From Pseudomonadota bacterium (GTDB taxonomy: Bacteria; Pseudomonadota; Gammaproteobacteria; Burkholderiales; Burkholderiaceae_C), in assembly GCA_023460715.1 (NCBI GenBank), contig JAEWPH010000014.1, forward strand, positions 1-64,000: a stretch of 64,000 bases of DNA. The letters are read 5' to 3'. The first letter of the stretch is position 1. Each line of letters opens with the position of its first letter. The translations under genes and the position numbers were made by a program. The notes below the pieces were generated by a model. That model was given only the letters and a program-made list of their open reading frames with translations. It made no database searches and had not been told where the DNA came from. Below are positions 8,754 to 20,247 of the stretch, piece after piece.

Positions 8754-10982
8754 TCAGGCAGCCAGGATGCTGTTGAGCGTCTTGCTGGGGCGCATCACGG
8801 CGGCCAGCTTGGCATCGTCGGTCTTGTAGTAGCCACCGATGTCCGCGGGCTTGCCCTGCACATCAGCGAGTTCCTTCACGATCGCCTGCTCGTTCTCCGT
8901 CAGGGCCTTGGCCAGCGGAGCGAAACGCTGCTGCAGCGCGGCGTCTTCCGTCTGCGCGGCCAGTTCCTGGGCCCAGTACATGGCCAGGTAGAACTGGCTG
9001 CCGCGGTTGTCCAACTGACCGGTCTTGGGCGACGGGTTCTTGTTGTTGTCCAGCAGCTTGCCGGTTGCGGCGTCCAGCGTCTTGGCCAGGATCTTGGCCT
9101 GGGCATTGTTTTCCTTCAGCCCCAAGTCTTCCAGGCTCACGGCCAGGGCCAGAAACTCGCCCAGCGAATCCCAGCGCAGGTGGTTCTCTTCCACCAGCTG
9201 CTGCACGTGCTTCGGAGCCGAACCGCCCGCACCCGTTTCGTACATGCCGCCGCCGGCCATCAGGGGCACGATGGACAGCATCTTGGCACTGGTGCCCAGT
9301 TCCATGATGGGGAACAGATCGGTCAGGTAGTCGCGCAGGATGTTGCCCGTGACCGAGATGGTGTCCAGGCCGCGGATCACGCGTTCCAGCGTGTAGCGCA
9401 TCGCGCGCACTTGGCTCATGATCTGGATGTCCAGGCCGGTCGTGTCGTGGTCCTTCAGGTAGGTCTTGACCTTCTTGATGACCTCGTTTTCGTGCGGACG
9501 GTACGGGTCCAGCCAGAACACCGCGGGCATGCCGGAGTTGCGGGCGCGGGTCACGGCCAGCTTCACCCAGTCGCGGATCGGGGCGTCCTTGACCTGGCAC
9601 ATGCGCCAGATGTCGCCCTGCTCCACGTTCTGGCTCAACAGCACTTCGCCCGTGGCGAGGTCGACGATGTTGGCCACGCCGTCTTCCGGCACCTCGAAGG
9701 TCTTGTCGTGCGAGCCGTATTCCTCGGCCTGCTGCGCCATCAGGCCCACGTTGGGCACGGTGCCCATGGTCTTCGGGTCGAAGGCGCCGTGCCACTTGCA
9801 GAAGTTGATGATCTCCTGGTAGATGCGGGCGAAGGTGGACTCGGGCATCACGGCCTTGGTGTCCTTCAGGCGGCCATCGGCGCCCCACATCTTGCCGCCG
9901 TTGCGGATCATCGCCGGCATGGACGCGTCCACGATCACGTCGTTGGGCGAATGGAAGTTGGTGATGCCCTTGGCCGAATCGACCATGGCCAGTTCGGGAC
10001 GGTGTTCGTGGCAGGCATGCAGGTCGCGCTTGATCTCGTCCTGCTTGGCGCTGGGCAGCGCTTCGATCTTGTTGTACAGATCGACCATGCCGTTGTTGAC
10101 GTTCACGCCCAGCTCGTCGAACAGCTTGCCGTGTTTCTCGAACGCTTCCTTGTAGAAGATGCGCACGCAGTGGCCGAACACGATGGGGTGCGAGACCTTC
10201 ATCATCGTGGCCTTGACGTGCAGCGAGAACATCACGCCCGTCTTGTGCGCGTCGTCGATTTCCTTCTCGTAGAACGCGAGCAAGGCCTTCTTGCTCATGA
10301 ACATGCTGTCGATGATCTCGCCGGCCTGCAGGGCCACCTTGGGCTTTAGCACCGTCGTCTTGCCGGACTTGCCGATCAGTTCCATCTTGACGTCGCGCGC
10401 CTTGTCGAGCGTGATCGACTTTTCGCCATGGTAGAAGTCGCCATGGTGCATGTGCGAGACGTGCGAACGCGATGCCTGGCTCCACTCAGCCATGCTGTGC
10501 GGGTTCTTGCGGGCGTATTCCTTCACAGCCTTGGGGGCGCGGCGGTCGGAGTTGCCTTCGCGCAGGACAGGGTTCACCGCCGAGCCCGTGCACTTGTTGT
10601 AGCGCGCACGGATTTCCTTTTCCTCGTCCGTCTGCGGGTTCTCGGGGAAGTCAGGAATCTTGTAGCCCTTTTCCTGCAGTTCCTTGATGGCCGCCTTCAG
10701 CTGCGCGACCGACGCGCTGATGTTGGGCAGCTTGATGATGTTGGCTTCGGGCTTCAGCGTGAGCTTACCCAGTTCGCTCAGCGTGTCGGGCACGCGTTGC
10801 TCTTCGGTCAGGTAGTCGGGAAACTGGCCCAGGATGCGGTTGGCCACAGAGATGTCGCTCGTGTCCACCTTGACGCCCGCAGGTTCGACGAACTTGCGGA
10901 TGATGGGCAGGAAGGAAGACGTCGCCAGCAGCGGGGCCTCGTCGGTCAGGGTGTAGATGATGGTGGGCTGCTGGGTACTCAT
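8754..10982 (-). CDS. icd2: Monomeric NADP-dependent isocitrate dehydrogenase
   Basis: 742-residue monomeric-type (class II) isocitrate dehydrogenase, which converts isocitrate and NADP to 2-oxoglutarate, CO2 and NADPH. Recognisable segments include [14 protein letters not shown] at the start, [31 protein letters not shown] and [18 protein letters not shown]. The length matches the ~740-residue family norm. The ATG at 10982 is preceded by AGGAG. It lies 83 bases downstream of icd on the same strand, so the two isoenzymes may share a transcript. Confidence 0.96.
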   Translation of the reverse strand: MSTQQPTIIYTLTDEAPLLATSSFLPIIRKFVEPAGVKVDTSDISVANRILGQFPDYLTEEQRVPDTLSELGKLTLKPEANIIKLPNISASVAQLKAAIKELQEKGYKIPDFPENPQTDEEKEIRARYNKCTGSAVNPVLREGNSDRRAPKAVKEYARKNPHSMAEWSQASRSHVSHMHHGDFYHGEKSITLDKARDVKMELIGKSGKTTVLKPKVALQAGEIIDSMFMSKKALLAFYEKEIDDAHKTGVMFSLHVKATMMKVSHPIVFGHCVRIFYKEAFEKHGKLFDELGVNVNNGMVDLYNKIEALPSAKQDEIKRDLHACHEHRPELAMVDSAKGITNFHSPNDVIVDASMPAMIRNGGKMWGADGRLKDTKAVMPESTFARIYQEIINFCKWHGAFDPKTMGTVPNVGLMAQQAEEYGSHDKTFEVPEDGVANIVDLATGEVLLSQNVEQGDIWRMCQVKDAPIRDWVKLAVTRARNSGMPAVFWLDPYRPHENEVIKKVKTYLKDHDTTGLDIQIMSQVRAMRYTLERVIRGLDTISVTGNILRDYLTDLFPIMELGTSAKMLSIVPLMAGGGMYETGAGGSAPKHVQQLVEENHLRWDSLGEFLALAVSLEDLGLKENNAQAKILAKTLDAATGKLLDNNKNPSPKTGQLDNRGSQFYLAMYWAQELAAQTEDAALQQRFAPLAKALTENEQAIVKELADVQGKPADIGGYYKTDDAKLAAVMRPSKTLNSILAA

Positions 10983-11065
10983 TGAATCTCCTGTAATGGC
11001 GCGAGGCCTTGGGATGCTAGGGAAACGAAGGTGCGCGGGGCCGGCGGCCGCGGGCGCACCGGAAA

Positions 11066-12325
<1,260 letters not shown>

Positions 12326-12513
12326 GGAAACGGCTTTCTCCGATGAATGGCTGAGGAGCCCCTCGACACGCAGGCAGGCTGTCTACAGCCGGTCGATTCT
12401 AGCGACAAAAAAATAGCACCTTTCCTGTCAACGCCGCGCGCGCAACTGCCGTTGAAAGCGGGCTTCGCGGCTCCTCGCGGGCGCCCACCCGAACCATCAA
12501 GGAAATGGCATAT

Positions 12514-12768
12514 ATGAAAAAACTCCTCGCTGTCCTGGTCTCCGGTCTGTTCGCTGCAGGTGCGTTTGCACAGGCTCCGGCAGCACCCGCTACTCCTGCC
12601 ACCCCTGCCGTGACCGCAGCCCCTGCCGCCGCTGTCGCCGCACCCGACGCCGCGCCCGCCCCCACGGCCAAGGCCAAGAGCGCCAAGAACAAGCACGCCA
12701 AGGCCACCAAGAGCCACAGCAAGAAGGTCGCCAGCAAGAAGACCAAGAAGTCCAAGGCCACGGCCTGA
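12514..12768 (+). CDS. Small secreted Ala/Pro/Lys-rich protein
   Basis: 84 residues: a signal peptide (MKKLLAVLV to AFA-QA), then an Ala/Pro/Thr-rich stretch of about 30 residues and a strongly basic C-terminal half rich in Lys, Ser and Thr. AAGGAA at 12499-12504 is nine bases before the ATG at 12514 but abuts the upstream ATG at 12505, so 12514 is the better start. The layout resembles acid-shock or histone-like periplasmic proteins, but no domain is recognisable and the function is unknown. A strong terminator follows. Confidence 0.75.
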   Translation: MKKLLAVLVSGLFAAGAFAQAPAAPATPATPAVTAAPAAAVAAPDAAPAPTAKAKSAKNKHAKATKSHSKKVASKKTKKSKATA

Positions 12769-12807
12769 TCGCCCTGCGATGACGGCCTGCGCCGTCCGTG
12801 ATGAAAT

Positions 12808-12825
12808 AGCCCGCCTGTGCGGGCT
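12808..12825 (+). terminator. Rho-independent terminator
   Basis: AGCCCGC and GCGGGCT form a 7-bp stem with a CTGT loop, followed by TTTTC. It lies 40 bases after the small basic protein gene. Confidence 0.85.
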
Positions 12826-12898
12826 TTTTCACGCCTGCGCCCTGTTTTTCCCGCGCCGGTGCCCCTACCGACGACCAGCCGACCACGAAACCGATCCG

Positions 12899-13387
12899 AT
12901 GACTGCTTTGCGCCCGTTTGCATTTGCTCCCCTTCGCCACCTGCTGCGCGCCTGCGCGGGGCTGGCATTGGGGCTCGCCACTACCGGCCCGGGATGGGCC
13001 CAGGAGGGACCGCAGCTGCAGTTGCAGCGCGTGGAGATCGTCGCGGGCATGCACCGCATCGACGCCCAAGTGGCCGTGGCACCGCAGGAGCGGCAGATCG
13101 GCCTCATGCACCGCAAGGAGATGCCGCAGCAGGAAGGCATGCTGTTCGTGTTCGAGCAGCCGGCCACGCAGTGCTTCTGGATGAAGAACACACTGCTGCC
13201 GCTCACGGCCGCCTTCGTGGCGGACGACGGAACCATCGTGAACTTGGTGGACATGAAGCCGCAGTCGCTCGACTCCCACTGCTCCGCCCAGCCGGTGCGT
13301 TACGTGCTGGAGATGAACCAGGGCTGGTTCGCCAAACGGGGATTGAAGGCCGGCTTCCGCCTGGCCGGCGCGCCTTTCAGCCGCTGA
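12899..13387 (+). CDS. DUF192-family exported protein
   Basis: 162-residue secreted protein. The signal peptide ends near WAQ (about residue 37). The DUF192 domain follows, with the diagnostic GLMHRKEMPQQEGMLFVF, a CFWMKNTLLPL segment and the terminal EMNQGWFAKRGLKAG. Known DUF192 structures are small beta-barrels of uncertain function that often sit near metal or redox genes. The Cys of CFWMKN and a later Cys (DSHC) are present. The ATG at 12899 gives a complete signal peptide. Confidence 0.85.
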   Translation: MTALRPFAFAPLRHLLRACAGLALGLATTGPGWAQEGPQLQLQRVEIVAGMHRIDAQVAVAPQERQIGLMHRKEMPQQEGMLFVFEQPATQCFWMKNTLLPLTAAFVADDGTIVNLVDMKPQSLDSHCSAQPVRYVLEMNQGWFAKRGLKAGFRLAGAPFSR

Positions 13388-13439
13388 CGGCGGTGCTGCG
13401 CGGCAACCAGCGCGCTCGCCCTCAATGTCCAAAGAAAAA

Positions 13440-13457
13440 ACGGCCCCGCGGGGCCGT
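13440..13457 (-). terminator. Terminator of sodB
   Basis: A perfect palindrome, ACGGCCCCGCGGGGCCGT, is followed on the minus strand by TTTTTCTTT, 45 bases past the sodB stop. On the plus strand it lies 52 bases after the DUF192 gene. Confidence 0.8.
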
Positions 13458-13502
13458 TGTGCTTTGCGTGGGCGCTTGGCGCCCGCCGCTCGCCGCCTTC
13501 GC

Positions 13503-14084
13503 TCAGGCGAAGTTGGATTCGGCGAACTTCCAGTTCACCAGCTTGTCCAGGAAGGTTTCCACGAACTTGGGACGCAGGTTGCGGTAGTCGATGTAGTAGG
13601 CATGCTCCCAGACGTCCACCGTCAGCAGGGCCTTGTCAGCGGTGGTCAGGGGCGTGCCGGCGGCGCCGGTGTTGACGATGTCGACCGAGCCATCGGCCTT
13701 CTTCACCAGCCAGGTCCATCCGGAGCCGAAGTTGCCCACGGCGCTCTTGACGAAGGCTTCCTTGAACGCGGCGTAGCTGCCCCACTTGGCGTTGATGGCA
13801 TCGGCCAGCGCGCCGGTCGGCTCGCCGCCGCCGTTGGGCGCCATGCAGTTCCAGAAGAAGGTGTGGTTCCAGATCTGGGCCGCGTTGTTGTAGATGCCGC
13901 CGCTGGACTTCTTGATGATTTCTTCGAGCGTCATGCTCTCGAATTCGGTGCCCTTTTGCAGGTTATTCAGGTTCACCACGTAGGCGTTGTGGTGCTTGCC
14001 GTGGTGGTACTCCAGGGTTTCCTGGCTGTAGTGCGGGGCCAGTGCGTCGATCGCATAGGGCAGCGGTGGCAGGGTATGTTCCAT
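13503..14084 (-). CDS. sodB: Superoxide dismutase (Fe type)
   Basis: 193-residue Fe/Mn-family superoxide dismutase. Metal ligands are visible as the His in [13 protein letters not shown], the His in WNHTFFWN, and the Asp and His in [13 protein letters not shown]. The NGGGEPTG loop and FGSGWTWLV pattern favour the iron enzyme. It is cytosolic with no signal peptide. The ATG at 14084 gives the canonical N-terminus [11 protein letters not shown]. Confidence 0.95.
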   Translation of the reverse strand: MEHTLPPLPYAIDALAPHYSQETLEYHHGKHHNAYVVNLNNLQKGTEFESMTLEEIIKKSSGGIYNNAAQIWNHTFFWNCMAPNGGGEPTGALADAINAKWGSYAAFKEAFVKSAVGNFGSGWTWLVKKADGSVDIVNTGAAGTPLTTADKALLTVDVWEHAYYIDYRNLRPKFVETFLDKLVNWKFAESNFA

Positions 14085-14205
14085 GGTGAAGTCCTTCGTG
14101 GGTTGAAATTCTGAAAACGGTTGCGCACCCGCGCGGCACAGCCGTCGCGGGCGAAAGGGCATTGTAGAAAGTTATAGCAGCCGCCGCTGTAAGCGATGGG
14201 CGACT

Positions 14206-14220
14206 CCCCTGCCGCAGGGG
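14206..14220 (-). terminator. Possible terminator after xseA
   Basis: CCCCTG and CAGGGG arms with a three-base loop lie 32 bases past the xseA stop. There is no T-run, so confidence is low. Confidence 0.3.
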
Positions 14221-14251
14221 GGCCAAGCGGCCGAGCCCCGCGGCGCCGTCA

Positions 14252-15592
14252 CTACAGGAGCCGGCGCTGCGACACAGTCAGGTCGATGGCCCCTTCTGCC
14301 ATGGTCGCCACGACGGCATCGCCCGGCTGCACCTGGGCGGGCCGCACCACCGGCTGGCCGGCCACGTCGGTGAGCAGGGCGTAGCCACGCTGCAGCACCA
14401 GCCGTGGATCCAGCAGCTCCAAGCGCAGCGCCGCCCGCTCGACGCGGTCCGCCCGCTGCTGCAGGTTGCGCGCCACGCTTTGAGGCAAATGTGCCTCCAG
14501 CGCGCTCTGCGCTTGCGCAAGCCGCTGCGTTTTCAATAGCACCGCATGGCGTAGCCGCTGCGCCAGGCGCGCCAGCTGCAGCTGTTGGCGTCCCACCAGG
14601 CCCGAGGGCCGGCCCAGCCGCTGGGCGACATGGTCCAGCCGCTGGTGGCGCTGGTCGAGCTGGCGCTGCACGCCGTCGTCCAGCCGGTCGCGCAGCAGCT
14701 CCAGCGCCCCCAGCCAGACCGAGCGCGGCTGCGATACCAGCTCAGCCGCCGCGGTGGGCGTGGGCGCGCGCAGGTCGGCGCAGAAATCGGCAATGGTGAA
14801 GTCGGTCTCGTGCCCCACGCCGCTGACCAGCGGGACCGGGCTCTGCACGATCATGCGGGCCAGCTGCTCGTCATTGAAGGCCCACAGGTCTTCGATGGAG
14901 CCGCCGCCGCGCACCAGCAGGATGGCGTCGATAGGCGGAGCATCCGGCACCGGCGCATGTGCCGAATCGCCCTCCAGCCCTTGTCCCTGCTGCGCGAGGC
15001 GATACATTTTCGATAGCGCCGCGCAGAGCGACGCCGGCGCCTGCGCGCCCTGCACCAGCGCGGGCACCAGCACCACGGGAATGTGCGGCACGCGCCGGCG
15101 CAGGGCCGTGACCACATCGTGCAGCGCGGCCGCGCCGGGCGACGTGACCAGGCCGATGCCGCGCGGCATCAGCGGCAGAGGCCGCTTGCGGTCGGCATCG
15201 AACAGGCCTTCGCCTTCCAGCTGCGCTTTCAGCCGCAGGAACTGCTCGAACAGCGCGCCCTGCCCGGCCCGCTGCATGCTCTCGACGATCAGTTGGAGAT
15301 CGCCCCGCGCCTCGTACACGCCGATACGCCCGCGCAGCTCGACCAGTTCGCCGTCGCGCGGCTGAAAGTCTAGCAACGTGGCGGCCCGGCGGAACATGGC
15401 GCAGCGGACCTGCCCCTGCCCGTCCTTGAGCGTGAAGTAGCAATGCCCGCTGGACGCGCGCGAGAAGCCGGTGATCTCGCCGCGCACCGCGACGGGGTTG
15501 AAGCGGGCCTCCAGCGCGTCAGCAATGGCGCGGCACAGCGCCCCGACTTCCCAGATTCGCGGCGCCACGCCTGGGTTCGGGCGGTCAAACAC
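14252..15592 (-). CDS. xseA: Exodeoxyribonuclease VII large subunit
   Basis: 446-residue large subunit of exonuclease VII, which degrades single-stranded DNA together with XseB. An N-terminal OB fold (WEVGALCRAIADALEARF, VRGEITGFSRASSGHCYF) is followed by the catalytic domain with GLVTSPGAAALHDVV, LLVRGGGSIEDLWAFN and SGVGHETDFTIADF, then a coiled-coil region (about 300-400). The GTG at 15592, with AGGTGG upstream, gives the normal short N-terminus; longer in-frame starts exist. Two degenerate copies of the mini-element described at 14493-14540 and 14970-15017 lie inside the gene. Confidence 0.9.
   Translation of the reverse strand: MFDRPNPGVAPRIWEVGALCRAIADALEARFNPVAVRGEITGFSRASSGHCYFTLKDGQGQVRCAMFRRAATLLDFQPRDGELVELRGRIGVYEARGDLQLIVESMQRAGQGALFEQFLRLKAQLEGEGLFDADRKRPLPLMPRGIGLVTSPGAAALHDVVTALRRRVPHIPVVLVPALVQGAQAPASLCAALSKMYRLAQQGQGLEGDSAHAPVPDAPPIDAILLVRGGGSIEDLWAFNDEQLARMIVQSPVPLVSGVGHETDFTIADFCADLRAPTPTAAAELVSQPRSVWLGALELLRDRLDDGVQRQLDQRHQRLDHVAQRLGRPSGLVGRQQLQLARLAQRLRHAVLLKTQRLAQAQSALEAHLPQSVARNLQQRADRVERAALRLELLDPRLVLQRGYALLTDVAGQPVVRPAQVQPGDAVVATMAEGAIDLTVSQRRLL
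14493..14540 (-). repeat. Mini-element copy F2 (inside xseA)
   Basis: On the minus strand it reads GCTATT at positions 1-6, CAG at 14-16, TTGCGC at 21-26 and GCTGGAGGC at 40-48, which are the family anchor positions. It encodes part of the XseA coiled coil (about residues 352-366). This is a weaker member and could be coincidental. Confidence 0.4.
14970..15017 (-). repeat. Mini-element copy F1 (inside xseA)
   Basis: GCTATC at 1-6, TGTAT at 12-16, CGCGC at 22-26 and AAGGGCTGGAGG at 36-47 match the gluQ copy at 59329-59376 with identical spacing. It encodes XseA residues of about 193-208, a segment (MYRLAQQGQGLEGDS) that looks like extra sequence before the conserved LLVRGGGS motif. Confidence 0.55.
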
Positions 15593-15953
15593 AGGCCACC
15601 TGCGCCTTCCCGGGCCAGGCCGGCACCGCGGTAGTCCACAGCGCGGAGCGAGCGGGAGCATTGCGGGCCGGCCCCGCGGCATGCCCCGCAAAGCCACAGA
15701 GGCACGTGCAAGTCATTGATTTCAAACAAATTTCCGGTGCGCGATTTTTCATCAATCTGTCAAACGCGTGATCCGGCGCCGCTTTGGAGCACTTGCCCCA
15801 TCGGTTGCCCACAAAGTTATCCACAGGAACTGTGGGAAGAATCCGACGCGAAGCGCCCGTCTGCAGCAAGGTGGCAAGACATCCGCGCTTGCGGCGGTGG
15901 CCGGTGCCGGCTAGGCCATAATCGCCCGTTGCCTTTTCCGTGCGGAGTGAGAA

Positions 15954-16595
15954 TTGCTGTCGATCATACAAGCCGCGGGCTGGCCCATCTGGCCCCTGAT
16001 TGCCTGCTCCATCCTGGCGCTGGCCCTGGTCTTCGAGCGCTTCACGGCCCTGCGCACCGCGCGCGTGGCGCCGCCCAAGCTGCTGGACGAAGCCATCTCC
16101 GTCTCCTCTCGCGCCGTGCCTTCGCCGGACGTGGTCAACCAGCTTGCGCAGAACTCCGCACTGGGTGAGGTGCTGGCCACCGGCCTGCGCACGCTCAACA
16201 GCCATCCTCAAAGCTCCGAGGCCGATCTTCGGGCCGCCATGGAAGGTGCCGGCCGCGCCGTCGCCCACCGCCTGGAGAAGTACCTGAGCGCGCTGGCGAC
16301 CATCGCCTCGGCCGCGCCGCTGCTGGGCCTGCTGGGCACGGTGATCGGCATGATCGAGATCTTCGGCTCGCAGGCGGGTGCCGGCGGCGCCGGCCAGGCC
16401 ATGGGCGGGGGCAACCCGGCCCAGCTGGCGCATGGCATCTCGATCGCCTTGTACAACACGGCCTTCGGGCTGATCGTGGCGATCCCGGCGCTCATCTTCT
16501 GGCGCTATTTCCGCAGCCGCGTCGATGCCTACCTGCTGACGCTGGAACTGGCTTCCGAGCAGTTCCTGCGCCACATCAGCCGGCTGCGCAAGTAA
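15954..16595 (+). CDS. exbB: ExbB/TolQ-type proton channel protein
   Basis: 213-residue inner-membrane protein of the MotA/TolQ/ExbB family, with three predicted membrane segments (about 8-28, 105-130, 150-175). The conserved channel signature is SAAPLLGLLGTVIGMIEIF. With ExbD it uses the proton gradient to energise TonB-dependent outer-membrane receptors. The start is a TTG at 15954 with GGAG six bases upstream. It is followed by exbD after 36 bases. Confidence 0.92.
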   Translation: MLSIIQAAGWPIWPLIACSILALALVFERFTALRTARVAPPKLLDEAISVSSRAVPSPDVVNQLAQNSALGEVLATGLRTLNSHPQSSEADLRAAMEGAGRAVAHRLEKYLSALATIASAAPLLGLLGTVIGMIEIFGSQAGAGGAGQAMGGGNPAQLAHGISIALYNTAFGLIVAIPALIFWRYFRSRVDAYLLTLELASEQFLRHISRLRK

Positions 16596-16631
16596 CCACC
16601 ACCTAGTGAAGAAGAGGAAGAGCGCGCGGCC

Positions 16632-17057
16632 ATGAACTTCCGTCCCCGTCCCAAAGAGGAACCGGAGATCAACCTGATCCCGTTCATCGACGTGCTGCTG
16701 GTCATCCTCATCTTCTTGATGCTGTCGACCACCTACAGCAAGTTCACCGAACTGCAGCTCACGCTGCCGGTGGCCGACGCCGAACAGCAGCGCGACCACC
16801 CCAAGGAAGTGATCGTCTCCGTGGCCGCCGACGGCCGCTACGCCGTCAACAAGACCGCGCTCGACGGCAAGAGCACCGACGTGCTGGCGCGCGCTCTCTC
16901 GGCTGCGGCGACCGCCGGGCGCGACAGCGTGGTAATCATCAGCGCCGATGCGGCGTCGCCGCACCAGGCGGTGGTGACGGTGATGGAAGCGGCCCGCCGG
17001 GTCGGACTGTCGCAGATCACCTTCGCCACGCAATCCTCGGCCGGCGCGCGCCGCTAG
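16632..17057 (+). CDS. exbD: ExbD/TolR biopolymer transport protein
   Basis: 141-residue protein with a short cytoplasmic N-terminus, one transmembrane helix carrying the essential Asp (INLIPFIDVLLVILIFLM), and a periplasmic domain. It partners ExbB in energising TonB. It ends three bases before the lpxK start, so translation is probably coupled. Confidence 0.93.
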   Translation: MNFRPRPKEEPEINLIPFIDVLLVILIFLMLSTTYSKFTELQLTLPVADAEQQRDHPKEVIVSVAADGRYAVNKTALDGKSTDVLARALSAAATAGRDSVVIISADAASPHQAVVTVMEAARRVGLSQITFATQSSAGARR

Positions 17058-17060
17058 CGC

Positions 17061-18068
17061 ATGGCAGAGGCAGCGCTGCAGCGCGCCTGGAAGCACCGCG
17101 GCCCGCTGGCCGTGGCGCTGTGGCCCCTCTCCCTGCTCTACGGCCTGCTGGCCGGCACGCGGCGGTGGCTCTACCGAGCCCGAATTCTGCGCAGCGAGCG
17201 CCTGCCCGTGCCTGTGATCGTCGTCGGCAACGTGATCGCCGGCGGCGCAGGCAAGACACCCGTGACCCAGGCGGTCGTGCGGCACCTGCAAAGCCGCGGC
17301 TGGCAGCCCGGCATCGTCTCGCGCGGCTATGGCCGCCGCACCACCGACTGCCGCGAAGTGCTGGTGGACAGTACCGCCGCCGAGGTAGGCGACGAGCCTG
17401 CGCTGCTGGCCCGCAGCACGGGCGTGCCGGTGTTCGTCGCCGCACGCCGCGCCGATGCGGGCCGCGCCCTGCTCGCGCGGCACCCCGGCACCGACGTGAT
17501 CGTGTGCGACGACGGCCTGCAACATGGGGCGCTCGCGCGCGACGTGGAGATCTGCGTCTTCAACGACGATGGCATCGGCAACGGCTGGCTGCTGCCCGCG
17601 GGCCCGCTGCGCGAGCCCTGGCCGCGCAAGGTGGACCTGGTGCTTCACGCCGGCACCCGTCCGCCTGGCGGCGCCGCGCCCGGCTTCGCGCTGCGCCGCG
17701 TGCTTGCACCGTGGGCCCTGCGAGCCGATGGCACGCAGGTGCCGCTGCAGGCCTTGCAGCAGGCGCCGGGCTGGCACGCCGTGGCGGCCATTGCCCGCCC
17801 ACAGGACTTCTTTGCCATGCTGCGGGCACAGGGCGTGCCCCTGGCGCAGACGGAAGCACTGCCGGATCACTACGATTTTGATAGCTGGATACGCAATCAG
17901 GACGGGCGCCATGGGCTGATTTTCACCGAAAAGGACGCGGTCAAGCTCTGGCCACGCCATCCGGACGCGCTGGCCGTGCCGCTGCAACTGGAGCTGGACC
18001 CGGCCTTCTGGCCCGCGCTGGACCGCCGACTGGCAACCGCCGGCGCACCGCGCCCCGCCGCGGCGTGA
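17061..18068 (+). CDS. lpxK: Tetraacyldisaccharide 4'-kinase
   Basis: 335-residue membrane-associated kinase that phosphorylates the 4'-position of the lipid A disaccharide. It has an N-terminal membrane-anchoring helix ([15 protein letters not shown]), a P-loop ([15 protein letters not shown], about 57-71), [16 protein letters not shown] and [10 protein letters not shown]. Between the conserved LPDHY and TEKDAVK blocks the coding sequence matches the mini-element (copy A, residues about 270-288), a segment that is variable in this family. Part of the exbB-exbD-lpxK-ycaR-kdsB run. Confidence 0.93.
   Translation: MAEAALQRAWKHRGPLAVALWPLSLLYGLLAGTRRWLYRARILRSERLPVPVIVVGNVIAGGAGKTPVTQAVVRHLQSRGWQPGIVSRGYGRRTTDCREVLVDSTAAEVGDEPALLARSTGVPVFVAARRADAGRALLARHPGTDVIVCDDGLQHGALARDVEICVFNDDGIGNGWLLPAGPLREPWPRKVDLVLHAGTRPPGGAAPGFALRRVLAPWALRADGTQVPLQALQQAPGWHAVAAIARPQDFFAMLRAQGVPLAQTEALPDHYDFDSWIRNQDGRHGLIFTEKDAVKLWPRHPDALAVPLQLELDPAFWPALDRRLATAGAPRPAAA
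17869..17925 (+). repeat. Mini-element copy A (inside lpxK)
   Basis: ACTACG at 1-6, TTTTGATAG at 8-16, CTGGATACGC at 17-26, GGC at 37-39, GCCATGGGC at 40-48 and the tail TGATTTTCA follow the family pattern with exact spacing. It is read in frame as part of LpxK between two conserved motifs. Confidence 0.65.
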
Positions 18069-18180
18069 ACAGGGTCTCGGCCCGCGCTCGCCCCCCCGCC
18101 CACTGGCTATCATCCCAACCCCTGACAACCCCCGCCCGGGAGCACACACGCTGCCTTCCGCGCACCACCGGACCCACCGC

Positions 18181-18363
18181 ATGGACCCCAAACTGCTTGA
18201 ACTGCTGGTCTGCCCCGTCACCAAGGGCCCTCTTTCCTTCGACCGCGAGCGTCAGGAGCTGGTCTCGCGCAGCGCCCGGCTGGCCTACCCCGTCCGCGAC
18301 GGCATTCCCGTGCTGCTGGAAAACGAGGCACGCACGCTGACCGACGCCGAACTCGAAGCTTGA
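18181..18363 (+). CDS. ycaR: Trm112/YcaR-family small protein
   Basis: 60-residue protein with the Trm112 pattern: [18 protein letters not shown], then [15 protein letters not shown]. The usual zinc Cys set is reduced to one CP motif, as in other proteobacterial YcaR proteins. It lies between lpxK and kdsB in the order conserved across proteobacteria. Its role there is unknown, although Trm112 relatives activate methyltransferases. Confidence 0.88.
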   Translation: MDPKLLELLVCPVTKGPLSFDRERQELVSRSARLAYPVRDGIPVLLENEARTLTDAELEA

Positions 18364-18459
18364 CGCCCCCCAACGCCAGCCGAACGATCCGCCGCCTGCG
18401 GACCGCTTCCTGCGCTTTCCGCCCGCAGGGCTGCGCCCTTCACCCTCTCTTCACTGGCC

Positions 18460-19251
18460 ATGAGCACCGCACTGCCTCCGTTCACCGTCATCATCCCCGC
18501 GCGCCTGGCCTCCAGCCGCCTGCCGAACAAGCCGCTGGCGGACATCGCAGGCCTGCCCATGGTGGTGCAGGTCGCGCGCCGCGCTGCCCGCAGCGGCGCC
18601 GCCCGGGCCGTGGTGGCGGCGGACGATGAACGCATCGTCGAGGCGTGCCGCACCCATGGCGTGGAGGCGCTGCTGACCCGCAGCGACCACCCCAGCGGCA
18701 GCGACCGCCTGGCTGAGGCCTGCGAGCTGCTGGGCCTGGAAGGCGACGACATCGTGGTGAACGTGCAGGGCGACGAGCCCCTGATCGACCCCGCCCTGAT
18801 CGATGCGGTCGCAGCCCTGCTGCCCCTGCGCAGCGACGCCAGCATGGGCACGGCGGCCCACGCCATCCACGCACCGGAAGATGTGGCCAACCCCAACGTG
18901 GTGAAGGTGGTGCTGGATGCACGCGGGCTGGCGCATTACTTCAGCCGCGCGCCGATTCCCTTCGCGCGCGACCACGCACCCGGCAGCGCGTGGTGGCAGG
19001 CCCAGGCCGCAGCGCCAGCCCTGCAGGGCTTCGCGCCGCTGCGCCATATCGGCCTGTACAGCTACCGCGCCGGCTTCCTGCGCGAGTTTCCGCTGCTGGC
19101 TCCCGCTCCCACGGAGACGATTGAGGCGCTGGAACAGCTGAGAGCGCTGTGGCACGGCCACCGCATCGCCGTGCACGTGACCGACGCGGCACCCGGGCCT
19201 GGAGTCGACACCCCCGCCGACCTGGAACGCGTGCGCGCCATGATGCGCTGA
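18460..19251 (+). CDS. kdsB: 3-deoxy-manno-octulosonate cytidylyltransferase
   Basis: 263-residue CMP-Kdo synthetase, which activates Kdo with CTP for inner-core LPS synthesis. The nucleotide-binding N-terminus is [32 protein letters not shown] carries the metal-binding Asp; [12 protein letters not shown] and [12 protein letters not shown] are conserved. The overall length is slightly above the ~250 norm owing to insertions around residue 180. It is the final LPS gene of the run before adk. Confidence 0.94.
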   Translation: MSTALPPFTVIIPARLASSRLPNKPLADIAGLPMVVQVARRAARSGAARAVVAADDERIVEACRTHGVEALLTRSDHPSGSDRLAEACELLGLEGDDIVVNVQGDEPLIDPALIDAVAALLPLRSDASMGTAAHAIHAPEDVANPNVVKVVLDARGLAHYFSRAPIPFARDHAPGSAWWQAQAAAPALQGFAPLRHIGLYSYRAGFLREFPLLAPAPTETIEALEQLRALWHGHRIAVHVTDAAPGPGVDTPADLERVRAMMR

Positions 19252-19400
19252 TGCACAGGCGCTGCACCACCGCGCACCAGGAGGCCTTTGCCGCTCCGGG
19301 ACGATGCCCCACCCGTGTGCCCGATGCGATGGTCACCGCCGTCCACCGCCGCGCGATGCGGTGCCGGGCGCCGTACCACCGCCACGCGTCACCCGTGTGA

Positions 19401-20174
<774 letters not shown>

Positions 20175-20218
20175 CCGGGTGCGGCGCCGCCAGCCGGCGC
20201 CGACCACACCTCTCTTCG

Positions 20219-20239
20219 ACGCCCCGCCCTGCGGGGCGT
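20219..20239 (+). terminator. Terminator of adk
   Basis: ACGCCCCGC and GCGGGGCGT form a 9-bp stem with a CCT loop, followed by TGTTGTTTT, 44 bases after the adk stop. Confidence 0.85.
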
Positions 20240-20247
20240 TGTTGTTT

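Noticed and set aside
8283..10349. 688-codon plus-strand frame opposite icd2
   Set aside because: Antisense of a conserved gene; the product is low complexity, dominated by His, Leu, Val and Gly repeats, with no motif.
14171..14220. Possible further mini-element copy upstream of sodB
   Set aside because: Only the ATAG and one GC-rich anchor fit; it overlaps the sodB promoter region and is likely coincidence.
15585..18224. 879-codon open frame on the minus strand across exbB, exbD and lpxK
   Set aside because: It is a GC-rich antisense shadow: Arg/His/Gly/Gln-rich composition without any domain, opposite three well-recognised genes.
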